Counted from the first letter of the stretch, positions 24,130-32,659 are shown. The stretch: 64,000 bases of DNA from Microbacterium invictum (GCF_014197265.1 NZ_JACIFH010000001.1:62001-126000); one strand, 5' to 3'. Translations and numbers: made by a program. Notes: generated by a model not told the origin, from the sequence alone.

Positions 24130-24138
24130 GATCGAACG
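24127..24138 (+). promoter_or_regulatory. Leaderless-type -10 box for menG
   Basis: TAGGAT (24127-24132), 6 nt, GTG at 24139. The box overlaps the stop codon of the preceding gene. Confidence 0.6.
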
Positions 24139-24864
24139 GTGACTGAGCAACCGCGACGCGCTGACCTGGGCAAGGATCCCGACCGCGTCAGCGGCATGTT
24201 CGACCAGGTCGCCGCCGGCTACGACCGCACCAACACGGTGCTCAGCCTCGGCAACGACAAGCTGTGGCGGGTTGCGACGACGCGGGCGATCGCGCCGCGT
24301 GCCGGCCAGCGCATTCTCGACCTCGCAGCCGGCACCGCCGCGAGCTCGGTGAGCCTCGCGCGCAGCGGCGCCGAGGTCGTCGCAGCGGACTTCTCGCCGG
24401 GCATGATCGCCGAAGGCCGTCGCCGGCACGGCGACATCGCGAACCTGAGCTTCGTCGAAGCGGATGCCATGGCGCTGCCCTTCGGCGACGAGGAGTTCGA
24501 CGCGGTCACCATCTCGTTCGGCCTGCGCAACGTCAAAGACCCGAAGCTCGCGCTGCGCGAGATGCTGCGGGTCACGGCGCCCGGCGGCAAGCTCGTGATC
24601 TGCGAGTTCTCGCAGCCGCCGTCGCCCGTGTTCGGGGCGTTCTACCGCTTCTACAACGACCGTGTGCTGCCGGTGGCCGCGAAAGCCGTCAGCTCGAATG
24701 CCGACGCCTACGACTACCTGGGCGAGTCGATCCGCGACTGGCCCGATCAGGCGACGCTCGCCGCCTGGATCCGCGAAGCGGGGTGGACCGGGGTCGCGCA
24801 TCGCAACCTGTCGTTCGGGATCGTTGCGCTGCATCGCGCGGTCAAACCGCACCCTGCGCACTGA
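24139..24864 (+). CDS. menG: Demethylmenaquinone methyltransferase MenG/UbiE
   Basis: A 241-residue class I SAM methyltransferase that makes menaquinone from demethylmenaquinone. UbiE/MenG signatures: [28 protein letters not shown] near residues 15-42, the SAM loop [12 protein letters not shown] near 61-72, ADFSPGMI near 86-93, and [34 protein letters not shown] near 128-161. The final step of the pathway. The gene lies in the same direction as, and about 80 nt before, the polyprenyl diphosphate synthase gene. Confidence 0.92.
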   Translation: MTEQPRRADLGKDPDRVSGMFDQVAAGYDRTNTVLSLGNDKLWRVATTRAIAPRAGQRILDLAAGTAASSVSLARSGAEVVAADFSPGMIAEGRRRHGDIANLSFVEADAMALPFGDEEFDAVTISFGLRNVKDPKLALREMLRVTAPGGKLVICEFSQPPSPVFGAFYRFYNDRVLPVAAKAVSSNADAYDYLGESIRDWPDQATLAAWIREAGWTGVAHRNLSFGIVALHRAVKPHPAH

Positions 24865-24934
24865 GTCGTCGGTGCTCACGCCGCCCCGCGCGCGCGACGC
24901 TCGCCGAGCCGCGTTCGATGCTCCGGGCCGACGG

Positions 24935-24946
24935 TAGGCTGTCAGG
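24935..24946 (+). promoter_or_regulatory. Leaderless-type -10 box for the polyprenyl synthase gene
   Basis: TAGGCT (24935-24940), 6 nt, GTG at 24947. Confidence 0.6.
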
Positions 24947-26008
24947 GTGACTCCGCGCCCGTCCTCGCCCAGCTCGCAGCTGGCGAGCCGTCTCGGCCCG
25001 ACCGAGCGCATCTTCGCCGGTCCGCGCATGCGCGCGCTCGCCGCGACCGTCGACGAGGGCCTCACGCGCGTCGAGGAGCGGCTTGAGCTCGAACTGCAGA
25101 CGACCGACCCGCTCGTCGACGCCACGACCCGGTATCTGTACGAGGCCGGCGGCAAGCGCATCCGCCCCATGCTGACGCTGTTGACCTCGCAGTTCGGTGA
25201 CGGGGTCAACGACGACGTCATCGCCGGCGCCGCTGCTCTCGAACTGACCCACCTCGGCTCGCTCTATCATGACGATGTCATGGACGGCGCGGACACCCGT
25301 CGCGGTGTGCCCAGCGCGCAGTCGGTGTGGGGCAACAACGTCGCAATCCTCACCGGTGACCTGCTGTTCTCGCGGGCGAGCCAGCTCATGGCCGGACTCG
25401 GCGAGCGTGCGATCCGCATGCAGGCCGACACGTTCGAGCGCCTCGTCCTCGGCCAGATGCACGAGACCGTGGGGGCGCAGGTCGGCGACGATCCCGTCGA
25501 GTTCTATCTGCAGGTGCTCTCCGACAAGACCGGGTCGCTCATCGCCGCTTCCGCCCAGGCCGGCGTGCTGTTCTCGAACGCGCCGGGTGCGTACCAGCAG
25601 CCGGTGCTCGAGTTCGGTGAGAAGGCCGGCATCGCCTTCCAGCTGCTGGACGACGTCATCGACCTGTCGGCGGATGCCGACGAGACCGGCAAGGTGCCCG
25701 GAACCGACCTGCGCGCCGGGGTCCCCACCATGCCGTACCTGCTGCTGGGCCGTGCCGGCGATGCCGAGGCACAGCAGTTGAAGACCGCGATCGACGACGG
25801 CGTCGCACGCATCGTCGACGGTGCCGACCCCGGCATCCTGGACGATGCTCTCGCCCGCCTCCGCGACCACGACGCCACCGAGCAGACCCGGCTGCTGGCC
25901 GTCGAATGGTCGGAGCAGGCGGTCGCCGCGCTCGAGCCGCTGCCGTCGGGCGCCGTGCGCGATGCGCTCACCCGCTTCGCGCGCTTCGTCGTCGACCGCT
26001 CCCGCTGA
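24947..26008 (+). CDS. Trans-polyprenyl diphosphate synthase (menaquinone side chain)
   Basis: A 353-residue isoprenyl diphosphate synthase. The first Asp-rich motif with its neighbourhood, LGSLYHDDVMDGADTRRG, is near residues 101-118, and the second, LLDDVIDLSADADETGK, near 232-248; GGKRIRPMLTLL is near 69-80. The residues before the first DDxxD are small-to-medium and give no firm chain length, but position next to menG argues for the octa- or nonaprenyl tail of menaquinone. The FAD reductase gene follows after about 40 nt with its own ribosome site. Confidence 0.9.
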   Translation: MTPRPSSPSSQLASRLGPTERIFAGPRMRALAATVDEGLTRVEERLELELQTTDPLVDATTRYLYEAGGKRIRPMLTLLTSQFGDGVNDDVIAGAAALELTHLGSLYHDDVMDGADTRRGVPSAQSVWGNNVAILTGDLLFSRASQLMAGLGERAIRMQADTFERLVLGQMHETVGAQVGDDPVEFYLQVLSDKTGSLIAASAQAGVLFSNAPGAYQQPVLEFGEKAGIAFQLLDDVIDLSADADETGKVPGTDLRAGVPTMPYLLLGRAGDAEAQQLKTAIDDGVARIVDGADPGILDDALARLRDHDATEQTRLLAVEWSEQAVAALEPLPSGAVRDALTRFARFVVDRSR

Positions 26009-26051
26009 ACCCCTCGGGCTGTCGCCCGCGCTCACCCTTCGGAAGGACCCC

Positions 26052-27425
26052 ATGACCAAGCTGAGGCTGGCCATCGTCGGCGCCGGACCCGCCGGCATCT
26101 ACGCCGCGGACATCCTGCTCAAAGCGGAGCGCAAGTTCGAGGTCGCGATCGACCTGTTCGACCAGCTGCCCGCACCGTACGGGCTCGTGCGCTACGGCGT
26201 GGCACCCGACCACCCGCGCATCAAGGGCATCATCACGGCGCTGCGCGACGTGCTCGACCGCGGTGACATCCGCATCTTCGGCAACGTGCACTTCGGCACC
26301 GACCTCACGCTCGACGACTTGAAGCAGCATTATCACGCGGTGATCTTCGCCACCGGTGCGATCCGCGACGCCGACCTCGACATCCCCGGGACGGATGCCG
26401 TCGGCTCGTACGGCGCGGCGGACTTCGTGAGCTGGTACGACGGGCACCCCGACTTCCCGCGCGAGTGGCCGCTCGAGGCCGAGTCGGTCGGCGTCGTCGG
26501 CAACGGCAACGTCGCACTCGACGTGGCGCGGCTGCTCGCCAAGCACGCCGAGGACCTGCTGCCCACCGAGATCCCTCAGAACGTGTTCGAGGGTCTGCAG
26601 GCCTCGCCCGTCACCGACGTGCACGTGTTCGGCCGGCGCGGCCCCGCGCAGGTCAAGTTCACCCCGCTCGAACTGCGCGAGCTCGGCGAGCTGCGCGACG
26701 TCGACATGGTCGTCTACGACGAGGACTTCGACTACGACGAAGCCTCCAAGTCCGCAATCGCATCGAACAAACAGGTCATGGTCATCGACCGGATCCTGCA
26801 GTCGTGGCGCCAGCGGCCGAGCGTCAACAACTCCGGGGGTCAGGCCAGCCGTCGCCTGCACCTGCACTTCTACGCCAAGCCGGTCGAGCTCCGCAAAGAT
26901 GCCGATGGCCGCGCGGCGGCGCTCGTCTATGAGCGCACGCGGCCCGACGGCGAGGGGGGCGTGGTCGGCACCGGTGAACTGCGCGAGGTCGCGCTGCAGG
27001 GGCTGTACCGGGCGGTCGGCTACTTCGGATCGCCGCTGCCCGGCGTGCCCTTCGACAAAAGGCACGGCGTCATCCCGAACCGTGAGGGCCAGGTGCTGCA
27101 CAAGGAGTCGAACGAGCGCGTGCCCGGGGTTTACGCCACCGGCTGGATCAAGCGCGGCCCGGTCGGTCTCATCGGGCACACCAAGTCCGACGCGATGGAG
27201 ACCATCAGCCATCTCATCAACGACCAGGGCTCATGGTGGGACCCGGCAGATCCGTCGCCCGACGCGATCCCGGCGCTTCTCGCAGAGCGCGGTGTCGCAT
27301 GGACCGACCTCGACGGCTGGCACCGGCTCGACGAGCACGAGATCGCGCTCGGCGAGCCGCTCGAGCGCGCGCGGATCAAGGTCGTCGACCGCGACGAGAT
27401 GGTGAAGATCTCGCGCGGAGAGTGA
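26052..27425 (+). CDS. fprA: NADPH-ferredoxin reductase, adrenodoxin-reductase type (FprA-like)
   Basis: A 457-residue FAD flavoprotein transferring electrons between NADPH and ferredoxin. The FAD loop AIVGAGPAGIYAADILL is near residues 7-23, PYGLVRYGVAPDHPRIK near 42-58, and the NADPH-binding GVVGNGNVALDVARLL near 147-162. RRGPAQVKFTPLELRELG and GWIKRGPVGLIGHTKSDAMET are typical of the FprA/adrenodoxin reductase family. The ATG at 26052 has GGAAGG 5-6 nt upstream. No ferredoxin or P450 gene is adjacent, so its partner is unknown. Confidence 0.9.
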   Translation: MTKLRLAIVGAGPAGIYAADILLKAERKFEVAIDLFDQLPAPYGLVRYGVAPDHPRIKGIITALRDVLDRGDIRIFGNVHFGTDLTLDDLKQHYHAVIFATGAIRDADLDIPGTDAVGSYGAADFVSWYDGHPDFPREWPLEAESVGVVGNGNVALDVARLLAKHAEDLLPTEIPQNVFEGLQASPVTDVHVFGRRGPAQVKFTPLELRELGELRDVDMVVYDEDFDYDEASKSAIASNKQVMVIDRILQSWRQRPSVNNSGGQASRRLHLHFYAKPVELRKDADGRAAALVYERTRPDGEGGVVGTGELREVALQGLYRAVGYFGSPLPGVPFDKRHGVIPNREGQVLHKESNERVPGVYATGWIKRGPVGLIGHTKSDAMETISHLINDQGSWWDPADPSPDAIPALLAERGVAWTDLDGWHRLDEHEIALGEPLERARIKVVDRDEMVKISRGE

Positions 27426-27441
27426 TCCGAGCGGTCGCCGA

Positions 27442-27453
27442 TACGCTGGCGGT
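27442..27453 (+). promoter_or_regulatory. Leaderless-type -10 box for the hydrolase gene
   Basis: TACGCT (27442-27447), 6 nt, ATG at 27454. Confidence 0.55.
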
Positions 27454-28425
27454 ATGACCGCCGAGTGGATCCCCGATGTGCTCGGCGCTCCGTTCCAGCA
27501 GCTCACGCTCGAGCTGGATGCCGATGTCGACGGGCCGGTCGCCGCCACCCTCGTGCGCCGGCGCCCGCACGCGTTGGGCGCGCTCGTCCGGCCGCTGCGC
27601 GACGTCGACGTGCTGTACGTGCACGGCTGGTCGGACTACTTCTTCCAGACCGCGCTGGCCGAGTTCTGGAACGGTCTGGGCGCCCGGTTCTACGCGCTGG
27701 ACCTGCGCAAGTACGGCCGGAGCCTGAGGCCCGGGCAGACACCCGGCTACATCTCATCCCTCGACGACTACGACGCCGACATCGACGCCGCGCTGGCTGC
27801 GATGCCCGGCCGCGCCGGGCGCCCTCTGGTGCTCATGGGACACTCCACCGGAGGGCTCACGCTGACGCTGTGGGCCGCGCGCCACCCCGGCGTCGCGTCG
27901 GCGCTGGTGCTGAACAGCCCCTGGCTCGAGCTGCAGACCGGCGCGTTCGCGCGGCAGGCGCTCACACCGCTCGTGCACGCGCGCGCCCGTCTCGATCCGC
28001 TCGGGGCGCAGCCGGCCGTCGACCTCGGCTTCTACACGCGGGCGCAGCGCGAGCTGGAGACGCTGCCGACAGGCCACGAGGACTGGCGGCCCGAACGGGG
28101 GTTCTCCACGCACCCCGGGTGGCTGGCGGCGGTCATCGCCGGGCACGCCAAAGTCGCGGCGGGAGTCGACGTGGGGTGCCCGGCCCTCGTGCTGCTGTCC
28201 ACGACATCCGTCCAGCCGTTCGCCTGGTCGGAGGCGATGACCTCGGCCGACGCGGTGCTCACCGTGGACGACATCGCCCGGGCGGCCACCCGCATCGGCC
28301 GCGACGTCACCCTGGCGCGCATCGATGGCGCGATCCACGACGTGTTCCTCTCGCGCCCGGCCGCCCGCGATGCCGCCTACGCCGCCCTGCGTCGCTGGGT
28401 GCTGCGCGGTGCGCTGGAACGCTGA
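27454..28425 (+). CDS. Alpha/beta hydrolase (serine aminopeptidase S33-like)
   Basis: A 323-residue alpha/beta-hydrolase. The oxyanion-side motif VLYVHGWSDYF is near residues 50-60, the nucleophile elbow VLMGHSTGGLTL near 126-137 with Ser near 130, and the likely catalytic His in IDGAIHDVFLSRP near 290-302. It resembles lysophospholipase or esterase-like members; the substrate is unknown. It is longer than MenH and lacks the surrounding MenH pattern, so I do not assign it to menaquinone synthesis. No signal peptide. It converges on yajQ across palindromic repeats. Confidence 0.82.
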   Translation: MTAEWIPDVLGAPFQQLTLELDADVDGPVAATLVRRRPHALGALVRPLRDVDVLYVHGWSDYFFQTALAEFWNGLGARFYALDLRKYGRSLRPGQTPGYISSLDDYDADIDAALAAMPGRAGRPLVLMGHSTGGLTLTLWAARHPGVASALVLNSPWLELQTGAFARQALTPLVHARARLDPLGAQPAVDLGFYTRAQRELETLPTGHEDWRPERGFSTHPGWLAAVIAGHAKVAAGVDVGCPALVLLSTTSVQPFAWSEAMTSADAVLTVDDIARAATRIGRDVTLARIDGAIHDVFLSRPAARDAAYAALRRWVLRGALER

Positions 28426-28451
28426 CGGCACCGGCGGTGCCGCCCCGCATG

Positions 28452-28512
28452 TTCACTTGGCGCTGGCGAGGGAAACAATTGCGTGTTACCCGCCACAGGC
28501 GCCAACTGAACA
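28452..28512. repeat. Palindromic element related to the 75-bp repeats, copy A
   Basis: It opens with GTTCACTTGGCGC (from 28452) and closes with GGCGCCAACTGAAC (to 28512), imperfect inverted repeats matching the arms of the 17056-17280 units. The centre differs, apart from a GTTACCC-like core. Confidence 0.7.
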
Positions 28513-28529
28513 GCGAGCCCACTGGAGAA

Positions 28530-28581
28530 GTTGGCGCTGGCGACGGAATCTACTGCCTGGTACCCATTGCAAGCGCCAACT
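28530..28581. repeat. Palindromic element related to the 75-bp repeats, copy B
   Basis: AGTTGGCGCT (28530-28539) and AGCGCCAACT (28572-28581) are perfect 10-bp inverted repeats. The arms match copy A, and the centre again has a GGTACCC-like core. Both copies fill the convergent hydrolase-yajQ gap. Confidence 0.7.
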
Positions 28582-28596
28582 GAGTCAGCGCACGCC

Positions 28597-29085
28597 TCAG
28601 CGGTAGTTGATGAACTGGAGATCGACGTCGAGGTCGGCGGCCTTCAGCAGACGCTGCACCTCTTGCAGGTCGTCGCGAGACTTGGACTGCACGCGCAGTT
28701 CGTCGCCCTGGATCTGCGACTTCACCGACTTGGGACCCTCGTCGCGGATGATCTTGCCGATCTTCTTCGCGTTCTCCTGCGAGATGCCCTCTTTGAGCGT
28801 CGACGTGATGCGGTACTCCTTCGAGCCGGCGACCGGATCGCCCGTCTCGAGGCTCTTCAGCGAGATGCCGCGCTTGATGAGCTTCGACTGGAACACGTCG
28901 AGCACCGCCTTCGCACGCTCTTCGGTGTTCGCCTTGATGAGGATCGCTTCGCCGCTCCACTCGATGGCGGCGTCGGTTCCCTTGAAGTCATAGCGCTGCT
29001 CGACCTCTTTGCGGGCCTGGTTGAGGGCGTTGTCCGCCTCTTGCCGGTCGATTTTGGAGACGATGTCGAACGAGGAGTCAGCCAT
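28597..29085 (-). CDS. yajQ: YajQ family nucleotide-binding protein
   Basis: A 162-residue two-domain protein of the YajQ/DUF520 family. It begins [20 protein letters not shown] and contains [13 protein letters not shown] (30-42), [15 protein letters not shown] and [29 protein letters not shown], all family hallmarks. Some homologues bind cyclic di-GMP and act on gene expression; binding was not assessable here. Full length. Divergent from the FBP gene, each with a TAGACT box 6 nt from its start. Confidence 0.92.
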   Translation of the reverse strand: MADSSFDIVSKIDRQEADNALNQARKEVEQRYDFKGTDAAIEWSGEAILIKANTEERAKAVLDVFQSKLIKRGISLKSLETGDPVAGSKEYRITSTLKEGISQENAKKIGKIIRDEGPKSVKSQIQGDELRVQSKSRDDLQEVQRLLKAADLDVDLQFINYR

Positions 29086-29097
29086 GCGAGGAGTCTA
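29086..29097 (-). promoter_or_regulatory. Leaderless-type -10 box for yajQ
   Basis: On the minus strand TAGACT (29092-29097), 6 nt, ATG at 29085. Confidence 0.6.
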
Positions 29098-29156
29098 GCC
29101 GCGACCGGATTCCCCGTCAGCCTCGCCCCGGCAGAGCCGTTGCGGCGGTGAGTTCG

Positions 29157-29168
29157 TAGACTGGCGTG
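29157..29168 (+). promoter_or_regulatory. Leaderless-type -10 box for the FBP gene
   Basis: TAGACT (29157-29162), 6 nt, ATG at 29169. This favours the ATG over the GTG three bases earlier. Confidence 0.6.
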
Positions 29169-29657
29169 ATGCAGGCGCTGACCGAAGAACTGGTGCGCGC
29201 GGCCCTGATCAATGCGTCGCCCGAGGAGCGCGACCGGCTCGCCGTGCCACCCGACTTCCGATTCCTCGACTGGGACCACATCGACTTCTACGCGTGGCGC
29301 GATCCGCACTCCCGCGGCCGCGGCTACATCGTGGCCGATCTCGCCGAGGGGCCGGTGGGCGTGCTGATGCGGGCGACGGATGCCGGTGGGCGCGCACACC
29401 CGGCCATGTGCAATCTCTGTCATGCGATGCAGCCCGGCGATCAGGTGGCGCTGTTCACCGCACGCAGGGCGGGGGATGCCGGTGCGCGCGGCGACAGTGT
29501 CGGCACCTACATCTGCGCCGATCTGTCATGCCACGAGAACGTCCGGCTCGCGGCTCCGCTCGCGCCGAACGAGGTCCGTGCCAGCGTGGACCGCCGGATC
29601 GACGGCACACGGCACCGCATCGAATCGTTCGTGGAACGCATCGCCGCGGCATCCTGA
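29169..29657 (+). CDS. FBP (FusB/FusC-type) zinc-binding domain protein
   Basis: A 162-residue protein with the treble-clef FBP C-terminal domain. Cysteine pairs CNLC (about residues 79-82) and CADLSC (about 117-122) form the expected zinc site, between FYAWRDP and HRIESFVERIA. FusB proteins free stalled EF-G from the ribosome and confer fusidic acid tolerance; actinobacterial relatives are not characterised as far as I know, so action on EF-G is inference. Starts at the ATG fixed by the promoter box. Confidence 0.75.
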   Translation: MQALTEELVRAALINASPEERDRLAVPPDFRFLDWDHIDFYAWRDPHSRGRGYIVADLAEGPVGVLMRATDAGGRAHPAMCNLCHAMQPGDQVALFTARRAGDAGARGDSVGTYICADLSCHENVRLAAPLAPNEVRASVDRRIDGTRHRIESFVERIAAAS

Positions 29658-29670
29658 GCCCATGGTTCTC

Positions 29671-29687
29671 GGCACCCTCCGGGTGCG
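29671..29687 (+). terminator. Short hairpin after the FBP gene
   Basis: GCACCC (29672-29677) and GGGTGC (29681-29686) form a tight stem 14 nt after the stop codon. No T-run. Confidence 0.4.
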
Positions 29688-29689
29688 GG

Positions 29690-29695
29690 TAATAT
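29690..29695 (+). promoter_or_regulatory. Probable -10 box for tRNA-Tyr
   Basis: TAATAT at 29690-29695, about 47 nt before the tRNA. No good -35 at 17 bp. Confidence 0.4.
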
Positions 29696-29742
29696 GGATG
29701 ATCGCGCCTCCGGTCGACTGTACAAGCCGGGCGGGTGCGCCT

Positions 29743-29824
29743 GGCGAGTTACCCAAGCGGCCAAAGGGATCTGACTGTAAATCAGCCGTCTTCGACTTCG
29801 GGGGTTCGAATCCCTCACTCGCCA
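29743..29824 (+). tRNA. tRNA-Tyr (GTA)
   Basis: A class II tRNA with a long variable arm. The acceptor arms GGCGAGT and ACTCGCC pair at all seven positions, the anticodon loop CTGTAAA gives GTA, and the T-arm has the GGTTCGAATCC pattern. The discriminator is A at 29824 and CCA is not fully encoded. A strong hairpin follows directly. Confidence 0.96.
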
Positions 29825-29830
29825 CCGTCT

Positions 29831-29860
29831 GAAACGGCCCCGTGCGAACGGGGCCGTTTC
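29831..29860 (+). terminator. Terminator hairpin after tRNA-Tyr
   Basis: GAAACGGCCCCGT (29831-29843) and its exact complement (29848-29860) enclose a GCGA loop: a perfect 13-bp stem beginning 7 nt after the tRNA. There is no T-run, as is common in actinobacterial terminators. Confidence 0.85.
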
Positions 29861-29958
29861 GCGTAGCAGGGCCGGGTGTGGACGGTTCCGGCATCCCCTC
29901 GCCTCGCATGCCAGGATGGGCGTGCGGCGAACGGGCCGCACCGGCGGAAGGACAGGCG

Positions 29959-30984
29959 ATGAGCGAACCGATCACCTCACCGAACTCGAACAGGATCCTG
30001 CGTTCGGCGATCTGGATCGCGATCGGCGCACTGATCGCGGCGGCCATCGTCTGCGTCATCTGGGTGCTGCTGGGCGACGCGAACGGGATGGTCGGCAAGG
30101 CGTTCCTCACGATCCTGCTGCTGGCCGGCTTCGCGGGCATCGCGATCCTGGAGGCGAACCTCGCCCCGCGCCGCCCGGCCTGGTTCGCGCTGGCGAGCAT
30201 GGTCACGTGGGTGCTCGTCCTGCTTGTGGGTGCATTCCTGATCTGGATGCCGGAGGGGAGCCAGTACTTCGGCGCCGGTGCCGAACGGTTCTTCAAGTTC
30301 CTCCTGATCGCCCTCATCCTGCAGGCCGCCCTGCTGCATGTGCGCCTCTACACGAAGGCGCACCAGCGCTATGAGACGACCTTCACGTCGATCGTCACGT
30401 ACGTCACGATCGCGCTCGTCGTGATCCTCGCCATCATGCTGATCGTGCCGATCGTGATCGAGGAGTACGTCGTCTTCCGGCCCATCTACTGGCGTGTCGT
30501 CGTCGCGCTCGCGATCCTCGCCGCAGTGGGAACGGCCCTCGTGCCGCTCGTGAACGCGCTGTTCGCGCCGAAGAAGCCCCGCCCGGCCGCCGTGGTTGCG
30601 ACGCCGTATGCCCAGAGCTACGCGCAGCCGCTCGCGCAGGCGCCGTGGCCGACCTATGTCGACGGCATCACTCCGCTGCCGATGCTTCCCGACGGCTCTC
30701 CGGACTGGAATGCCTACTACACCGGCCAGCCGACCTACACCCAGGGCGTGCCGGGCATCGCGCCCACGGTCACGCCCGTGCCCGGGGTCGGCACGGACGC
30801 CCCGCACACGCCGCCGGTTCCCGAACCGACGGAAGTGCCGGCTCCGGGGCAGCCCGTCGCGCCCGCGTCTCCACCCGCACCCGGGCAGCCGGAGCAACCT
30901 CCCGCGCCGCCGCAGCCCGCGCCCCCGGCTCCGCCGCAGCCCGGCTACCAGGGCTACCCGCCGCCTCCGGCGCCGCCGCAGTGA
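29959..30984 (+). CDS. Membrane protein with a proline-rich C-terminal tail
   Basis: A 341-residue protein. There are six or so helices in residues 15-205 (for example IWIAIGALIAAAIVCVIWVLL and TIALVVILAIMLIVPIVI), then a low-complexity tail of about 130 residues dominated by Pro, Ala, Gln and Gly. No family recognised. ATG at 29959 with GGAAGGA 7 nt upstream; the open frame extends further but without support. The stop codon overlaps the first unit of a 17-bp repeat array. Confidence 0.7.
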   Translation: MSEPITSPNSNRILRSAIWIAIGALIAAAIVCVIWVLLGDANGMVGKAFLTILLLAGFAGIAILEANLAPRRPAWFALASMVTWVLVLLVGAFLIWMPEGSQYFGAGAERFFKFLLIALILQAALLHVRLYTKAHQRYETTFTSIVTYVTIALVVILAIMLIVPIVIEEYVVFRPIYWRVVVALAILAAVGTALVPLVNALFAPKKPRPAAVVATPYAQSYAQPLAQAPWPTYVDGITPLPMLPDGSPDWNAYYTGQPTYTQGVPGIAPTVTPVPGVGTDAPHTPPVPEPTEVPAPGQPVAPASPPAPGQPEQPPAPPQPAPPAPPQPGYQGYPPPPAPPQ

Positions 30985-31083
30985 TCCTTGCGGCGCCGTG
31001 ATCCGGCTGCCCGTGTGATCCGGGAGAGCGCAGTGATCCGGCCGCCACTGTGATCCGGACGGCGCTGTGACCGCGGGGTGCAG
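30981..31083. repeat. Array of six 17-bp units headed by GTGATCC
   Basis: GTGATC(C) recurs at 30981, 30998, 31015, 31033 and 31050, and GTGACC at 31067: steps of 17, 17, 18, 17 and 17 bp. The tails vary but are GC-rich. It fills the gap between two convergent genes. It could be a decaying minisatellite or an iteron-like binding array. Confidence 0.7.
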
Positions 31084-31087
31084 CTCG

Positions 31088-32659
31088 TCAGCGGGCGAGC
31101 AGTTCGCGCGCGGCCATGGCCGCGTTGTGCCCGCCGATCCCGCTGACTGCGCCGCCGCGCCGGGCGCCCGTCCCGCATATGAGGACCCGGTCGTGCTCGG
31201 TGGCGACACCCCAGCGCTGCGCCGCGGTGTCCATCGGCTCGTCGTCGCCGGCCCACGGCCAGGACAGGTCGCCGTGGAAGATGTCGCCGCCGGCCATGCC
31301 CAGCGACCGCTCGAGGTCTGCCGTCGTCCGCGCCTCGATGCACGGTGACCCGTCCGGCGCCTCGTACAGGCAGTCGGCCAGCGGCTCGGCCAGCACCGCG
31401 TCCAGTGAACGCGTCGCCGCGGCCAGCAGATCGGTGCGAAGCGCATCCGGATCGGCACCGCGGGTGAGCCGGTGGGGCACGTGCAGGCCGAACAGTGTCA
31501 GCGTGTGGGCGCCCGAGGCGCGCAGACCGGCGCCCAGGATCGTCGGATCGGTCAGCGAGTGGCAGTAGATCTCCGCGGGCAGAGGGTCGGCGATTTCGCC
31601 GCGTTCTGCGACGTCGTACGCCGCGTCGAGCTGGGTGAACGTCTCGTTGACATGGAACGTCCCGGCGAACGCCGCCTCGGGCGCCACGCTGTCATCGCGC
31701 AGCCGGGGCAGCCGACGCAGCAGCATGTTGACCTTCAGCTGCGCGCCCTCCGGCGGGGCCACCGGCGCGGCATCCGCCCCCGCCGCACGCACCAGCTCCG
31801 CCAGCACGGCAGGACCGACACCGCTCAGCACGACGCGGCCGTGCACAGTGCGACCCGATGCGAGCCGCACCTCGCCGTCGGGTGAAACAGCCGTCACCGT
31901 CGCGCCGGTGCGCAGCTCGGCACCCGCACGGCGCGCCGCTTGCTCGAGCGCCGCGCTGACCGTGCCCATGCCACCCACCGGCACGTCCCAGTCGCCCGTT
32001 CCGCCGCCGATCACGTGGTACGCGAAGCACCGGTTCTGTCGCAGCGACGGATCATCGGCCGCGGCGAACGTGCCGATCAGACCGTCGGTGAGGGCGATGC
32101 CGCGAGCGATGTCGGACTCCAGGGACGAGCGGATCAGCTCGCCCAGCGGCACGGCGGTCAGCGACTCCCACAGGGCGTCGTCGCCGACGCGCGCGCGCAG
32201 ATCCTCGGCACGGGGAAGTGCGCCGTTCATGGTGGGGAACACGGCCTCGGCGAACGGGCGCAACCGCGCGCCGAACCGCGCGAACCGCTCGGCTTCAGCG
32301 CCGTCCCCCGTCGTGCGAGCGAAGCCGGCGGCGGTGGCTGCGGCATCCATCGTGTCGATGAGGATCCCCCGCGCCGGGTCGGTCGGGTCGGGCGTGTAGG
32401 AGGAGTAGCGGCGTCGTCGCAGCGTCAGCTCGAGGCCGAGGTCGGCGACGATGGTCTGCGGCAGCAGGCTCACGAGGTACGAGTACCGCGACAGGCGCGC
32501 GTCGACTCCTGGCCATGGGCTCTGCGACACGGCGGCGCCCCCGAGCGTCTCCAGACGCTCCAGCACGACCACACGATGGCCGGCCTGGGCGAGATAGGCA
32601 GCGCTGACGAGGGCGTTGTGGCCGCCGCCGACGATGACGGCGTCGTATCGGTCGCTCAT
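31088..32659 (-). CDS. FAD-dependent oxidoreductase (phytoene-desaturase-like)
   Basis: A 523-residue flavoprotein of the amine-oxidase/phytoene-desaturase superfamily. The dinucleotide loop is AVIVGGGHNALVSAAYLAQAG near residues 6-26, then VVVLERLETLGG (30-41). A second FAD region appears near the C-terminus, ILICGTGARRGGAVSGIGGHNAAM. Also present is the IGGGTGDWDVPVGGMGTVSAALEQAA block. The substrate is unknown: no carotenoid genes surround it. The ATG at 32659 is 6 nt from TACCGT, and its promoter interlocks with that of the divergent phosphatase gene, only 30 bp between the start codons. Confidence 0.82.
   Translation of the reverse strand: MSDRYDAVIVGGGHNALVSAAYLAQAGHRVVVLERLETLGGAAVSQSPWPGVDARLSRYSYLVSLLPQTIVADLGLELTLRRRRYSSYTPDPTDPARGILIDTMDAAATAAGFARTTGDGAEAERFARFGARLRPFAEAVFPTMNGALPRAEDLRARVGDDALWESLTAVPLGELIRSSLESDIARGIALTDGLIGTFAAADDPSLRQNRCFAYHVIGGGTGDWDVPVGGMGTVSAALEQAARRAGAELRTGATVTAVSPDGEVRLASGRTVHGRVVLSGVGPAVLAELVRAAGADAAPVAPPEGAQLKVNMLLRRLPRLRDDSVAPEAAFAGTFHVNETFTQLDAAYDVAERGEIADPLPAEIYCHSLTDPTILGAGLRASGAHTLTLFGLHVPHRLTRGADPDALRTDLLAAATRSLDAVLAEPLADCLYEAPDGSPCIEARTTADLERSLGMAGGDIFHGDLSWPWAGDDEPMDTAAQRWGVATEHDRVLICGTGARRGGAVSGIGGHNAAMAARELLAR

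Noticed and set aside
27454..28425. Hydrolase considered as the missing MenH
   Set aside because: It has the general GHSTGG elbow but is longer than MenH, and the neighbourhood and remaining motifs point to an S33/lysophospholipase-like enzyme.
31088..32659. Carotenoid pathway gene
   Set aside because: The flavoprotein resembles phytoene desaturases, but no crtB, crtE or other carotenoid gene is adjacent, so only the superfamily is called.
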